DNA of 64,000 nt from the NCBI RefSeq assembly GCF_029784155.1, contig NC_073691.1, positions 142,592,433-142,656,432 of the forward strand. The letters run 5' to 3'. The number at the start of each line of letters is the position of its first letter. The first letter of the stretch is position 1. Shown here one piece after another: positions 46,310-57,834 of the stretch. A program made the translations under genes and the position numbers. The notes beneath the pieces were generated by a model, which was given only the letters and a program-made list of their open reading frames with translations, was not told the origin of the DNA and did not search any database. The DNA comes from Uranotaenia lowii (Eukaryota > Arthropoda > Insecta > Diptera > Culicidae).

Positions 46310-46660
46310 ACCAACACCCGATTAGCCGCCCAATGAAACCTCCGCGTGCGAAATTTCGTCTCAATCTTCAGCATAATCACGAATATATTGAAAAAAAAAA
46401 TGAAAGTTTATATGGACAACCTCTTTTTCTTGTTCTGACCTTATAATTTAGATACTCATATTCATTGGTCATCCAGCTAAATCACCGCGTGCATATTTTC
46501 ATCGAAATCCTATTTAAAATTACGGCAGTATAGCCATACACCACAAGCAGTTCAAATGGACAACCCCCATTTTGCTCATTCCTGGTTCATAATTTTTACC
46601 GAAATGTAATTCCTAGTAGGACAAGGATCACCCATGCGTAATTTTTTTTTCAATGAAACC
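46310..46660 (-). repeat. degenerate Helitron array units
   Basis: Two to three diverged copies of the ~143 bp unit seen in 17346-18666 (TTTATATGGACAACC, GATACTC...ATTGGTCATC, CGTGCATATTTTCATC). No termini found. Confidence 0.5.
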
Positions 46661-49565
46661 TTGAAGCTAAATTTTTAGTCGCAAACGTCGAGCTGGGTGC
46701 TAATTCCAAAATTAAAGAAGTCAGAAGCTTTTTCTGTTCACGTTGAGAATTTTACCTATATTTTTTTAAATTTTTTTTTTGTAGCGACCCACCACACTCC
46801 CCCACACCAAAAGGCTCGATTGAGCCCCCTTGTAATAGACGCTACAGGATATTTGGATTTTAGATTAGGATCTTGTCTGATTCTATTTATAATATCTCAT
46901 GCAATGTCACAAATCGTTAAATACAGGTGATGATATTGTGAACCTATATTTTGCTTCTTATTACCCTGAAAATTTTAAGTGAATACCTAATATAGAATTT
47001 TTGATATAAAAAACCATGAAAATATTTCAAAGTTTTCAATAAATCGAACCAATGACACATGTTTCTCGTTGAACGGAGTATAGACAGCTGCATGTTGGCA
47101 AGGTCTGCCAATGAAATTTATGGCTCCCTTCAATGGTGCCCCGAGAAGAAAAAACCCCAACTTTATTTCGTACCAACCACATTATTCGGGGAGCCCAACA
47201 TTATCGGTCTAGAGATGCTGAGAAATTGAGACACCACGGGATGGCAAACGGCTGCCCGTAACGACCTAAAACTAATTCGGAGCAAATCTTTATCTGGCTC
47301 CAATTGGATTGCACATTTGCGGTTGTACATTCTGGTCCTCCTTCTTCTGTTTCTGATCTGTCCGAGCAAGAAGATATCCAAAACCATTCCGGCAGCTCAC
47401 GGATCCGGCAGGGCTTCGCCAGAAACTGGAACAGATCTCCTGTGGCTCCGGCTTCTACCGGAGGGTTGTATCTATATTTTCGCATTCGAAAGGTAACTCT
47501 CGGGAGTACTGTTATTCTTCGGAGATAGCAGATACAGGAATCATTCGTCGATAGGGGTGGAAATGCAAGCGGGCGTTGAGAAAACGAGAAGCAAGATGCA
47601 AAATCCAAGGCCCCGGCCAGTTGTTCCGAGTATAGGAAAGATTTGCATTTCGGTCAATGGCAAAGCCGTTAGGTTGGATTTTCTGTTTTTCCGCCTTTTT
47701 TCTCCCGGAACTGTAAGAAGCATTCGTTCCGTTCACTTACTTATGTATATTCACAAAGCTTTGCCAAGATATCGGGCTTCTGAAAATACCTAAAATGACC
47801 TCTTGAGGGCAGCCACTACAGCTAAATTTGTACCGCATATTCATCGATGCGGTGTTACTTTATTGCTGAGCAGGGTGGAATTCCAGAAGTTTTTTGTGTT
47901 TTTTGAGCGGATTGGTCTCGACTTCTTAATTTGGTTTTACTGAACCAAAAAAAAAAAATGACATTTGTCATCCAGAAACCAGCAAAGACGTAAAAGTTAA
48001 AAGGGGAATATATACGGTCCTTAACTTCAAACGGTCCAAATTCTTCAAATTTTGTACCTTAGTGTCACCAAAATTGTTGAGTTTAATCTAATATAGTTTT
48101 GATATAAAAACGTACAACACTCGAGTTATGCTTATAAGTGTAGCACACCCGCTCCGAAAAAACGAGAAATCTCGTATATGGTCCGCAATGTGTTAAGGAT
48201 GAATACTGAATGGTTAAAACTCTTAGTTTTTCCAAATTAAGTGGAAACCTGCAAAAGCGGTACCGCAAAATCGTTACCTATTTGAATTTGAATTTATTTG
48301 CACATTCTAGATAATTGATCCCAGCTAAGGTCGCAGCAAGAAGCCGTGCACTAGAACGGAAGTGTTTTTTTTTTCGCCGTCGCATATTCCCCCTTTTTTT
48401 TCTCGTGAACGTTAACGGTTTTTCTTTCGAATTCATCTGGAAAACAGAAACTCTACAAATTGAAACTTTGAGCAACGTTATCAATGATGAAATATTGGTA
48501 AAAGAAACATATTTTGAATGCCCATTAGACTGAGTCGATTTGGGGTCATTTTTGAATTTCTCAAACCCTGGGGTCTAAAAAGCTTCGCTTTGTTTCAATG
48601 CTCATTAATTATTTTTTGCAAAATTTTTAAGTTAAGTGTTCATAGGTTTTTTAAAGTTAAGGCAGAAGAAAACAAAAATTCCCGTACCAAGTTTTCAGTC
48701 GAGAAACCCGCAGGAAGAAGAAAAAATGAAACGAGTGAAACACGTATAGAGGCAACATGGCGTCTTCATTGCAAAAATTTCAACCAGTGTTAATTTTTTG
48801 ATAATCCTTAAAATCATCGGGAATGTCAATCAAAAGAATCTTTGGTAACATTAATAAATTATAGTTTGGCACAAAATACAGAGTTTTCAGAATAATCATT
48901 TTTAAAATTGATCCTAAATCTGCAGTATGACAACAACAGATGCGCTTGGCTATCAATGTTAACCTATTTAGAGTCTTTTTTGGGGTGAAGCGTTTAATTC
49001 CGGGAACCACACTAACGTTTTGTTATCAAAAATTTGGTACGATGCGTTTGTTAGCGATTTAACAGCTGTTTCAGTTCCTCTATCAAGAAAAATAGATTAG
49101 CCATTTTTTTTATGGATGCATTCTACGTTCTAATTACAATCTTACAGTGAAAATCAAAGAGTTTAATGCTGATCTAATAAATATATGATGTAAACAAAAT
49201 ATTACAATGAAATATCGCTATTTGGCATCCGTGACTATTTTTTAGGCAAAAAAGCTAGTGATATATAAAATTTCGCCAAAACTTCAGTTTTGACGTATGC
49301 CTTATGTTTCTACCATTTTCAATTAAATTATATCAAAATATTGCAAGTGTAACTGAAATACAGCTAATAACATTAATATGTGCACTTAGCCCGCTCGATT
49401 TCAGAAATCGAGTATTTTGACTACTTTCATTAAAAAACTATTTTCACAAAAACTGAAAGAGATTTTAACAGAAAAAATTCTCTAACGTATGTAAAAATGA
49501 TGTCTGCTCATAGGTATTTAGGCTCCTATCTATTGAATATGGAAACGAAATAGTATTTCTCTTAA
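46661..49565. other. unannotated stretch with unrecognised frames
   Basis: A G+C-richer segment at 47160-47790 has overlapping frames on both strands (minus 47608-47201, 135 codons; plus 47557-47793, 78 codons). None shows a family motif. The remainder is AT-rich without features. Confidence 0.4.
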
Positions 49566-49976
49566 TAAAGGGTGAAACGGTCAAAATTTGGTCAAGGGAA
49601 AACGCGTGTAAATCGGTGAAATCGTTTATTTTAAAAATCAAATTAAATTTCTTTTTCAAGTTTAATTAGTATGAAATTCTGGAAAAATATTCAGTTAGGC
49701 TTCCGCTTTTCCAAATCCGAATTGCCGGGTCTTTCTCCTAACCCCTGCCGTCAAATTTTGTACAGCCACCTTGTCCACCTTCTTCGCCGCAGAAAGCCAA
49801 TTTGCCTTGAACTGCTGCTCGTCATTAACAGTTTTTTTGGTCTTCTTTAGGTTCCGCTTGACAATAGTCCAGTATTTCTCAATTGGGCGGAGCTCTGGCG
49901 TGTTGGGAGGGTTCTTGTCCTTGGTAACCACCTGCACGTTGTTGGCGGCGTACCACTCCATGGCCTTTTTACCGTA

Positions 49977-50234
49977 TGTGAGTAGCGGACTTGCGTGCAA
50001 TATTTACTTATTGCATTGTGACATTTGCATTCAGTTACCCCTCGATAATTTGACATATATTTCGGGATTCATCGTTGATCTCTTTCTCCATCCCTCCCCA
50101 TCTTGCTCATCGTTAAAGGATTCGAGTTCGAGTGCGTGTTTCACCGGAAAGCTGATAAACGTCCAGTAGTTCTTCAGAGTGTGGGAAATGCGTAGCCGGA
50201 GATTTTCCGTAGGGTAACAACCTGGTATTTTACA
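49977..50234. mobile_element. 258 bp solo LTR
   Basis: TGTGAGTAGC...TATTTTACA with TG...CA ends and a perfect 5 bp duplication CCGTA (49972-49976 and 50235-50239). The site is inside the mariner transposase, whose sequence resumes exactly after one duplication. A 5 bp duplication fits BEL/Pao or copia elements. No internal region remains, so the element was lost by LTR recombination. Confidence 0.78.
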
Positions 50235-50819
50235 CCGTAATGGTAAGATGCCAAATCCGGCCAAAACAGTACGAAACAACCGTGTTTCTTCTGGAAAGGC
50301 AGCAGACGTTTATTTAAACACTCTTTCACGTAAATTTCTTGGTTGACAGTCCCGGAAGCTATGAAAATACTGCTTTTCAAGCCACAGGTACAGATGGCTT
50401 GCCAAACCAGATATTTCTTCGCGAACTTTGACAGTTTCATGTGCTTGAAAATATCTGCTACCTTTCCCCTTCCTTTTTCCGTATAAAACTCCTGTCCCGG
50501 AAGCTGTCCAGGTTTCGTCGTCCATTACCACGCAGTCAAACTTCATCAGCATCGTCGTGTACAGCTTCCGGGATTGCGCTTGGGCCGTCGTATTTTGTTT
50601 ATCATCGCGATTTGGAGTCACTACCTTCTTGTAAACAGTCTTGTTATTGGTCACCATCGTTTGAACTTTTTCGGAGACATCCACAACACATCCTTCTTGA
50701 CAATCATGGAGAGCGCAATCGTTTGATCGGAGAGCAAAAAAATGTCAAATGAAATTTTGATCTTTGTAGTGGTTAGTCGTTTGACTTTCATTCCATATGC
50801 GGTAATAATCATTCCACAT

Positions 50820-51286
50820 CCCAGTAAACATGGATCGGCAGAGAGGTAACTCAAATCGACAGAGGGATCGTATCGATCTCTCTAGCGATTTTGCATCATC
50901 TAATCGGCAGAGAGGAACACACCATACGCGTACCTTGGGTGAGTGCCACGAAATAATCTAAGTCACGCCCTCCAGAGAAACACACGAACACAATCCGAAT
51001 CGTATGTTTCCTTTCGAGACGTGTGTTTGCCTGCCTGAGAAGTCGAGTGCTACGATTGAAAGCACACATAAAATGCGAGCACACCGTACGAGTGAACGAT
51101 TCGAACTGATTTCGCATGTACGCATTCGTATTCGTTGCCTCTAGCTATCTCGGCAGGACAAACCGAGTGAGAATATATTTGCGTTCTTAGAGTGTCGCCG
51201 AAATTAACCGTTTTTTTCTAGTTCGGTGACTCAACTCTCAATTTTTTGCAAGCTCTGTCGATTTCTGAGAGGACGCGCTTACTGGG
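50820..51286. mobile_element. MITE-like insertion with CCCAGTAAAC ends
   Basis: CCCAGTAAAC at the left and complement of CCCAGTAAGC at the right, flanked by AT on both sides (50818-50819 and 51287-51288). Ends and 2 bp duplication match the style of the element at 7586-8159. Body 467 bp with GATCGGCAGAGAGG repeated. No coding. Confidence 0.55.
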
Positions 51287-52077
51287 ATTGTTCGACCAAC
51301 ACATCCAAACATCACCCGGCGCTGTAGAGCGACGGATTTTTTTTCCACAGGAGAGAGTGAATAGAAAAGATTGCGTTTGCTTATTAAGTCTGTAGGTTTT
51401 GCTGCGTGAAAGAGATAGGCGACATCGTCAACTGTCGGGAATTCTGGTCGTTTGACCATCAAATCATCGCTCTCGTGTACCAAGACACGAAATATTTCGT
51501 TCGACAACTACACCAAGAAGAATGAATGTCGTTTCGTCTCCATGAGCTAGATGTAGAGGTATGGATGAACTCAGTTTGCCGTGGTATAGGTGATCGAAAA
51601 AACGTAAACATTGTGTGTATTACAGTGATGACGTCATAACATCATCGGGGCTGCAGTGCGTAATACAGTTTACTAGAAAAGTTGTCAAATAAAAGTACTA
51701 TAATACTGAAAATAGTAAACGCTTGTATAAAAGGTGAAACATATATCCTTGTTGAGTAAATTTCCCATCTCAAAATGAGTATTGAATGGCTTTTTTCAGC
51801 GTGATTCGGTTGTTACAGAACGCGTTTTTTTACCGTGGATTGTTCCGTCGTCGTGGAATAACCATCTTAGAAAATCCTTTATTGTAATCGAGGGCGATGA
51901 CTTCAACTGATCCCAAAGTTTGCATTTCTCTGTAGAAGTTCTTCGACCACTTGCTTCCGGTTCCTCACTTTAGCTCTGATGGATCGATCAGACTCAGTTG
52001 GAGGGCAACGAACGGATGGAAAAGCTGAGAGAAAAAACGAAACATAAAGAATATTGCGATAAGTTAGAAATACTTAC

Positions 52078-52318
52078 CAGATTTTATAAGAACCCTCCTT
52101 GCGTTTTCCATATAAACATTGACAAACAATTCGAAATGCTGGGAGCACACGTATATGCCGGATCCATCCTTACGGCCACAGAACGCGAGCCATTTTTTGC
52201 GTACCGCGGGTTCCTTCGGTAGCTGATGAAAACTCACTGCTCTATTTTGCTTCTTAGCGTCGACCTGCGAAATTTTGCAGGATTTTATGCAGCACTTGGT
52301 CATATTTTCATTAAACAA
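52078..52318 (-). pseudogene. THAP-domain exon of P-like transposase
   Basis: THAP domains are ~80-residue C2CH zinc-binding, sequence-specific DNA-binding modules. In P elements this one recognises the element ends. The frame starts at 52318 (MFNENMTKCC). It shows CCIKSC as the first cysteine pair, SFHQLPKEPAVRKKWLAFC with the conserved Pro and Trp, and YVCSQHFE as the final C-x2-H-F. The open frame runs on to 52064, but a perfect splice donor GTAAGT occurs on the minus strand at 52077-52072, giving an ~80-codon first exon that would be spliced to a downstream exon now missing or unrecognisable. The exon itself is intact; the gene is not. A captured host THAP gene is a less likely alternative, because the exon lies within defined element ends. 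Confidence 0.8.
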
Positions 52319-53081
52319 AAGTTATCTAAATCAAAAACTCTTCCGTAATTGCAACCAAAATAACTCTTATGACGTCATTGATGCGAATCAGACCGCATTG
52401 CTCGCACACCAGTCTGAAGATACTGATGTATTTGTGACAGCATCAAAATATCTCCGCACCTTATGTAAAGCTCATGGGTCATCTGATGGTAGCCGACTGT
52501 TCCGAAAGTATTTGGTCACACTCGTTTGGTAGCACGAGCAATGAAACTGATAGAAGCAGGCTGTGCGACTGTCAGCAAAAATTTCGATGGTTTACAAGTC
52601 TGCTTGTAAATCGATGGCTCGTTTTTTGGCTCGATGCACGGTTGTAGACGATACACCCAGCTTATTTGTGGCATCTCGAAGAGAGGTTAGGGTTTCGCTT
52701 GAAACTACCGGCAACTTTTTTGTCGTCTCAGCGGCTTCCGGTTTTTGATTTCCCTCCGATCCAGACTTCCTGGCTGTCGACAAACGTTCCCCAAACACTT
52801 TAATTACATTTGTAACAGTTGATTTGGCAACTTTTAGCGATTTTGCCAGCTTTGCGTGCGAGTAGCTCTGATTTTCGAGATGCACGAGCAAAACTTCGAT
52901 ACGCTGCTCTTCTTCCTTGGACGGCATTTTGACTACTGAAGAGTGAATTCCAAAATCAAAATAGGAGCAACATTCTACACACACATACACACCTTCAAAA
53001 TGAGGAGTGTTCAGATTTTTTTTAAAATGCAAAATTGACGTTAAGTTGATATTGACCAAATTTTGACCGTATCACCCTTTA

Positions 53082-54769
53082 TGTATATGCGACCGCCTCT
53101 CCCTTAATTGCAAACTAGTAGAGGTTCATTAAAAAAAATAGTGACATGGAAGGACTTACTTTATGAATCCCTGTAACAACTTGTAGATTCAACTATTATG
53201 AGCCACAAAAAACTTAGTAGGATCAAACATCAATTAAATTGTTGAAAACTATTGATGCAATTTAACTGCACGTCAATGGAAGCCAACCCTGCTCTTCAAT
53301 GGATGTTTGCGTATATATCTGTATATTTGAGTGAATGTATTGAGGTGGTTGTTGCCTCGACAAAATACCGATAGCTTTCACCCGAAGGTAACCGGATTCA
53401 AACGTGTTCAGCTTCAGCGTGCATTGGTGCTCTAGAACGAATCAGTTCCCCAATAAATCGTATCAAGTCGTATGAATTCGAATTATTGTTGGTTTTTATC
53501 ACTCATCAATATTTATTGAAAATCTTGTTTTTTTTCATGTTCGATTTGCTGTTGTACTCGGTAAATTTTTTTAACCCTATAGTATTTAAGCTGCCCTTGC
53601 GTCTACTAGTCCGATTTGCTGAATGTTCGTTTTTCTTTCAACTCAGTGAACAGTTCGAAACCGTTCACCTGGTTCCTAGCTCAGATCCCGCGTTGTGGTA
53701 ACAAATTGGTTGAATAAATACCGCTCGTTCAATCCATCGCTAATGGATATTATTGTTATTATATCTAGGTTTTTAGTACATTTGAATCACCCATTTCATC
53801 CCTTGAGAAAAAAAAAATCACCCATTTCAACCCTATTTTTCATTCTTTAATGCTTAAAAAACACAGTTTGTGGTTTTTCTGGATGGACCGGTGGTGGTAA
53901 CTAATTTGTGGACGTTGGAGTTCGAAAAAAACAGTAACAGTTCAAAGAGAATGGCGACAGCAGCAAACGAAGTGTAAATAAAAACAAAAGAACCCACAAA
54001 TGGGAAATCAATTGACTAGTGGTTTTCTCATGATTCTGGTATATAATTATCGGAAAAGTCTATATGTTCAACATTCTCGAGCGAAGCATTTTAAGGCAGT
54101 TAATACAATGTAGATAAATGGTCCGATACATAAAAAATAAATCGGTGCTCAAATTCATCCCCCGGATCGTTGCCATGCCCGACGGGAGGGTGCGTATTAT
54201 TTTGAAATGTGTGAGCTACTCTTATTCGTGCGAAAAGGTACGAGAAAATTTGATCAAGCAATATGCCGCGCATCGATATTCTGAGAAATGTTTATTTATT
54301 TCACGTTCAATCGACAATCTTCAGAGAGTAAAAAAACCCATCAGTGGATTTTTTTTTCTGATTTTTCTACCGTTCCGTTTTAGAAATGGATTTAAATGTT
54401 ATGGCTGCTTTTGAAAAAAATAGTCTCACTATTTTTCCTTTCGTTGATTGGTCACTCAAAAAAAAAATCTTATCATACATTGCGATAGCTTATGTTCAGT
54501 AGGAAGCTAGCATTTCGGAGTGCATTTCTAAAGAAATTATTAACAAAAAACCTCCGGCAACGACACCGAACTTTTGTCCGTCATATTTTCTACCGAAATC
54601 GAAATCATGGAAATGCTTTGAGATTTTTCGTATTTTCCCCCTTTTCCCCAGCTATACCCGAGATTCACATTATTAGGAATGATTTAATTTTTCACGCTAG
54701 ATTAGTTTCTCGGCATTGGGGAAATTTTGGTCCCGTAATCAGCGTTCAAAAATTTTTACTTTGCTTCGT
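53082..54769. other. unannotated stretch
   Basis: Frames at 54118-54414 and 54492-54773 (plus) have no recognisable motif. Nothing else supported. Confidence 0.4.
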
Positions 54770-54954
54770 TTAACTTCCGATCGTTGCTGCTGCCGCCGGC
54801 AGGAAACCACCATTTGCCACAGTTGGTGGCGCTTCAATAAATTTGTCGTCACGGCTCAGACCAAAAAGGGGTTGAGACGGCTTGGGCAGAATTAAATTGT
54901 TGCCCTGCTGGTACCGGGAATCGATTTGAAGCCTCCTGGGGAAGGAGTTGTGTT
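54770..54954 (-). CDS. candidate terminal exon of an unknown host gene
   Basis: A minus-strand frame of 61 codons ends at a TAA (54772-54770) and is preceded by TTTAAG, a possible splice acceptor, at 54960-54955. It is clearly richer in G+C than its flanks and reads like real protein: NSFPRRLQIDSRYQQG, then LPKPSQPLFGLSRDDKFIE, APPTVANGGFLPAAAATIGS and stop. An in-frame stop lies directly upstream, so it can be coding only as an internal or last exon. The tract before the acceptor is not strongly pyrimidine-rich, which weakens the case. I do not recognise the protein. Confidence 0.35.
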
Positions 54955-54972
54955 CTTAAATCTCGAAACGAC

Positions 54973-55600
54973 GACGCGAACTTTTCCCGGCACCTGTTAG
55001 TAGGAAGGCTGAACTTTACGCTCCTCATAATTTAAGCGTTTTGTTAAAGTTTTTGAACTTCCCTCTCTCTCGAGTACTTGGTTCGAATGAGTTAAATAAA
55101 TATTTATTGAGATGAGAATACGTTATTATGTAGAGATCGATGTTAAAAATATTTGACCGGTCAAATAATAAACAAAATTATCAGCTGTCTTCAGATTCGA
55201 CTTATCAAAAAGTAGTTTCCCAAAGTATTCGACCGGATAGGCTGAATTTTTTTATCGTATTATCCCGAAGCAAGCTGCTTCCTTCGATACAATTAGACCC
55301 AATCGCTCCATTGATATTAAACTTTTACATAAAAACATGCTGGCGAATGCTGACAAATATTGCTCTTATCTTTTAAAAAAATTATGTATCATCCTTTTAA
55401 ATGTACGAAGCTTTTGAGTAACTTGTTGTTGTGCGTATTGCCTACTATTTAATTCGTATCCTAGAAGAAGCCTTTCTGATTAATTAGGTAAATTGCTGAA
55501 TTTTACTCAAAGAAAAGTATTACCAATCAAAGACCATAATCTACATTTTATGAAAAAAGCCGATTCAAATAGCAAACAATCAAGATTCCATCCAATAATG
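54973..55600. other. unannotated stretch
   Basis: AT-rich, no feature supported. Confidence 0.5.
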
Positions 55601-55605
55601 GTATC

Positions 55606-55783
55606 TGTGTGAATGGATTAACCCGATACCGCGTCATTCGCCACAAGCGTGCAGCGAGTCAGTCGGTCAGTCAGTCGGCCAGCAAGCGTACTAGCCGAGT
55701 AGCGCACAGTTTCCTCGGCAGTTCGAGATCGGGTTGCTCACGGTGTTGCTTCCGGGTTGCAGACCTCCGGACAGGTCTGCACA
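55606..55783 (+). repeat. 5' LTR
   Basis: 178 bp, TG...CA ends. Its last 24 bp form a hairpin, TGCAGACCT / AGGTCTGCA with a 6 nt loop, next to the LTR end. No clear TATA box. Confidence 0.92.
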
Positions 55784-55785
55784 TT

Positions 55786-55801
55786 TGGCGACCGTTACAG
55801 G
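55786..55801 (+). promoter_or_regulatory. tRNA primer-binding site
   Basis: TGGCGACCGTTACAGG, two bases after the 5' LTR. It resembles the TGGCGACCGTGACA sites of insect 412/mdg1-type elements, which prime from a tRNA-Arg (from memory of that family). Confidence 0.75.
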
Positions 55802-56081
55802 TAATTTCTTGTTACATTGCATAAAAACAAGAAATTATAAAAACCGAAAAAAATACCGAACCGAAAAAGTAAACAAACGTGGTCATCGATTCACGCTGAG
55901 TTTATTTTCATCAAACTTGATTGAAAATCAATCAGTTTGTTAATTACCGTGATAAAATGAGTAATTCGAATACTCATTAAGTGAAATGTAGTTACCGGCG
56001 GGTTGTGAAATAATACCGAAACTGGAATTGGTGAATTAAGTATTGAAGTTTCGTTGAGAAGACAACATCAAATCAAAATAA

Positions 56082-56443
56082 AATTTCAAGCAAGTCGTGA
56101 GGACAGCTTGATCATGTTCACAATTTCAAGCGGGTTGAGAGGACAGCTCGAAATTGGAAGGCGAGTTGAGAGGACAGCCTGAACGTATCGATAGAAATTT
56201 CAAGCGAGTTGAGAGGACAGCTTGAAATTGGAAGGCGAGTTGAGAGGACAGCCTAAATGTATCGATAGCAATTTCAAGCGAGTTGAGAGGACAGCCTGAA
56301 AGTACCGATAGCAATTTCAAGCGAGTTGAGAGGACAGCTTGAAATTGACAGGCGAGTTGAGAGGACAGCCTAAACGTATCGATATAAATTTCAAGCGAGC
56401 AGAGAGGACAGCTTGAAATTGTCAGGCGAGTTGAGAGGACGGT
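56082..56443 (+). repeat. ten-unit array of GAGTTGAGAGGACA hairpins
   Basis: Ten units of 35-40 bp share the core GAGTTGAGAGGACA. The core is enclosed by inverted flanks of two kinds. One kind is AATTTCAAGC...GCTTGAAATT, up to a 10 bp stem. The other is AGGC...GCCT. Stem sequence changes while pairing is kept, and the loop stays constant. Degenerate further units follow to about 56660. Position is within the element interior, downstream of the primer-binding site. Confidence 0.88.
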
Positions 56444-57819
56444 TTCGGTATCTCATTAAATTAATAATCAAGTTGATTGAGGAGACAGCTTGAGATAATA
56501 GAAAACAATGAGAAAGTCTAGAAAACAGCCTGAACAAATAGTTTGAAATTTCTAGTGCGTTGAGTTGACAATTGAAAAAAAACGAAAAAGTGTATGTCGA
56601 GTTTTAAGGGTGAATAGCAAACCTCGATAGCATCTTGAGGGAACAGTTATAGTTTTTTAACGCGCCGAGAGGTCATTTCGTAATTTTACCGATTTGAACC
56701 AAGCGGGTTGTAGGAAAGTTTGAGAAAAAAATACAAGATGAGTACTTACAATATACAAAAGTACAATACAAAATAAACCATGTTTTGTGCGTAAGCTTTG
56801 AGCTTATCCCCATGAATTTGGATCGAAATCACAATTAGTTCGTTAGATATCACAATTAGCCAATTAGAAATTCATCACACGGGTTTTTTCCGGGCAGTTT
56901 TTATCGAAAGTTTTTGTATATCGCGATTTAATAATATTTTGATGCAGTTGATAACTGAAGCTTTAACGCTGGTAGTTTAAATCTTGCCAACCAGAAATGG
57001 TAAAAAAAATTATATCAATTCAACAAACACTTTGGCAGTCGACAGCCCTTGCTGTTGTCCGGTACCGATACTTGGAAGATGTTTGTTAGACGTCTGGTCA
57101 ACATGATATATCGTCAATGAATGTCGCCGGTGTTGATTCAAACAAAAACTCCGGTTTTAGGATTCAGCGACAATAGCTAAAATTCACGTTAAACTTAGAT
57201 CTATCATCTTCATTCTAACTGCCCGCAATTAAATTTTAAAGTTTCGTGATATGCAGTTAAAACGATAAAATGAATTAAAGATATATGGAAAATAGGTTTT
57301 CTCGATTAAACTCATATTTCAAATGAGTAATCGTTGATTTATAATACCATTACCATACGGTTAACATATAAAACCGTGTATCAAATCTGTGGAACGCAAA
57401 AAAAAAAATGCAATATAGAAACAAACGTGTGACTAAGTTTGAAACCACTACAACCCAACTTGCTTGCATAGTGTTATAAAATATCTATTTGAGTTTTTCA
57501 TAGTTCGCAATTTTTTGAATAATTGTCGCTTAGCTAGTCGATGATCAAATAGAGATCTAATTTCATCGAAGTGTTTAGGATGATTTCGTTCAACGGAAAT
57601 TGAAAGAGAGGTGGAAATGAGATATGAAAGCACCGGCCATGAATTGTAGCGCAAGTTGTTTGTACCTACTTCACATCAGTCCTATCTATCCTGGCAAATG
57701 CCAAGTAGACGAGTTTTCTAAAACAAAAACAAACTTATTGTCGATTTGCATTTTTTTTAATTAATAAAAAAAACGATTTCAAAACAGTTTCTTTTTAATT
57801 ATATTAAATCATTTTGTTT

Positions 57820-57834
57820 GGGATAGGAGGGGGA
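57820..57834 (+). promoter_or_regulatory. polypurine tract
   Basis: GGGATAGGAGGGGGA directly upstream of the 3' LTR, the expected primer for plus-strand DNA synthesis (one T interrupts it). Confidence 0.8.

Larger units (their letters stand above)
50636..52602 (-). mobile_element. P-element relative
   Basis: Inserted in mariner copy 3 with a perfect 8 bp duplication CTTGTAAA (50628-50635 and 52603-52610). Imperfect 10 bp inverted ends, CAGTCTTGTT and CAGACTTGTA. The minus strand encodes a THAP-domain exon near its 5' end. An 8 bp duplication plus an N-terminal THAP domain is the combination found in P-element transposons. The ~1.97 kb element lacks any recognisable remainder of the transposase and contains a smaller insertion at 50820-51286, so it is non-autonomous. 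Confidence 0.78.
49695..52927 (-). pseudogene. DD37E transposase, copy 3, interrupted twice
   Basis: The minus-strand start is at 52927 (MPSKEEEQRIEVLL). The N-terminal helix-turn-helix region SHAKLAKSLKVAKSTVTN is best preserved here. After the P-like insertion the gene resumes with DDKQNTTAQAQSRKLY, then MDDETW with a small deletion after the first catalytic Asp. KLSKFAKKYLVWQAICTC and FWPDLASYHYG (second Asp) follow. The solo LTR lies right after that glycine. The last part, KKAMEWYAANNVQVV...RPIEKYWTIVKRNLKK, carries the catalytic Glu. Counting across the LTR gives 37 residues between the second Asp and the Glu. The stop is at 49695-49697. Confidence 0.88.
49568..53079 (-). mobile_element. 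DD37E mariner-type element, copy 3, doubly interrupted
   Basis: Ends AAGGGTGAAACGGTC and complement of AAGGGTGATACGGTC, with TA at 49566-49567 and 53080-53081. After removal of the 258 bp insert (49977-50234), the P-like element (50636-52602) and their duplications, ~1.27 kb remain, close to full length. Confidence 0.9.

Noticed and set aside
47201..47793. Overlapping frames on both strands in a G+C-richer patch
   Set aside because: Multiple competing frames without family motifs. G+C content alone explains the openness.
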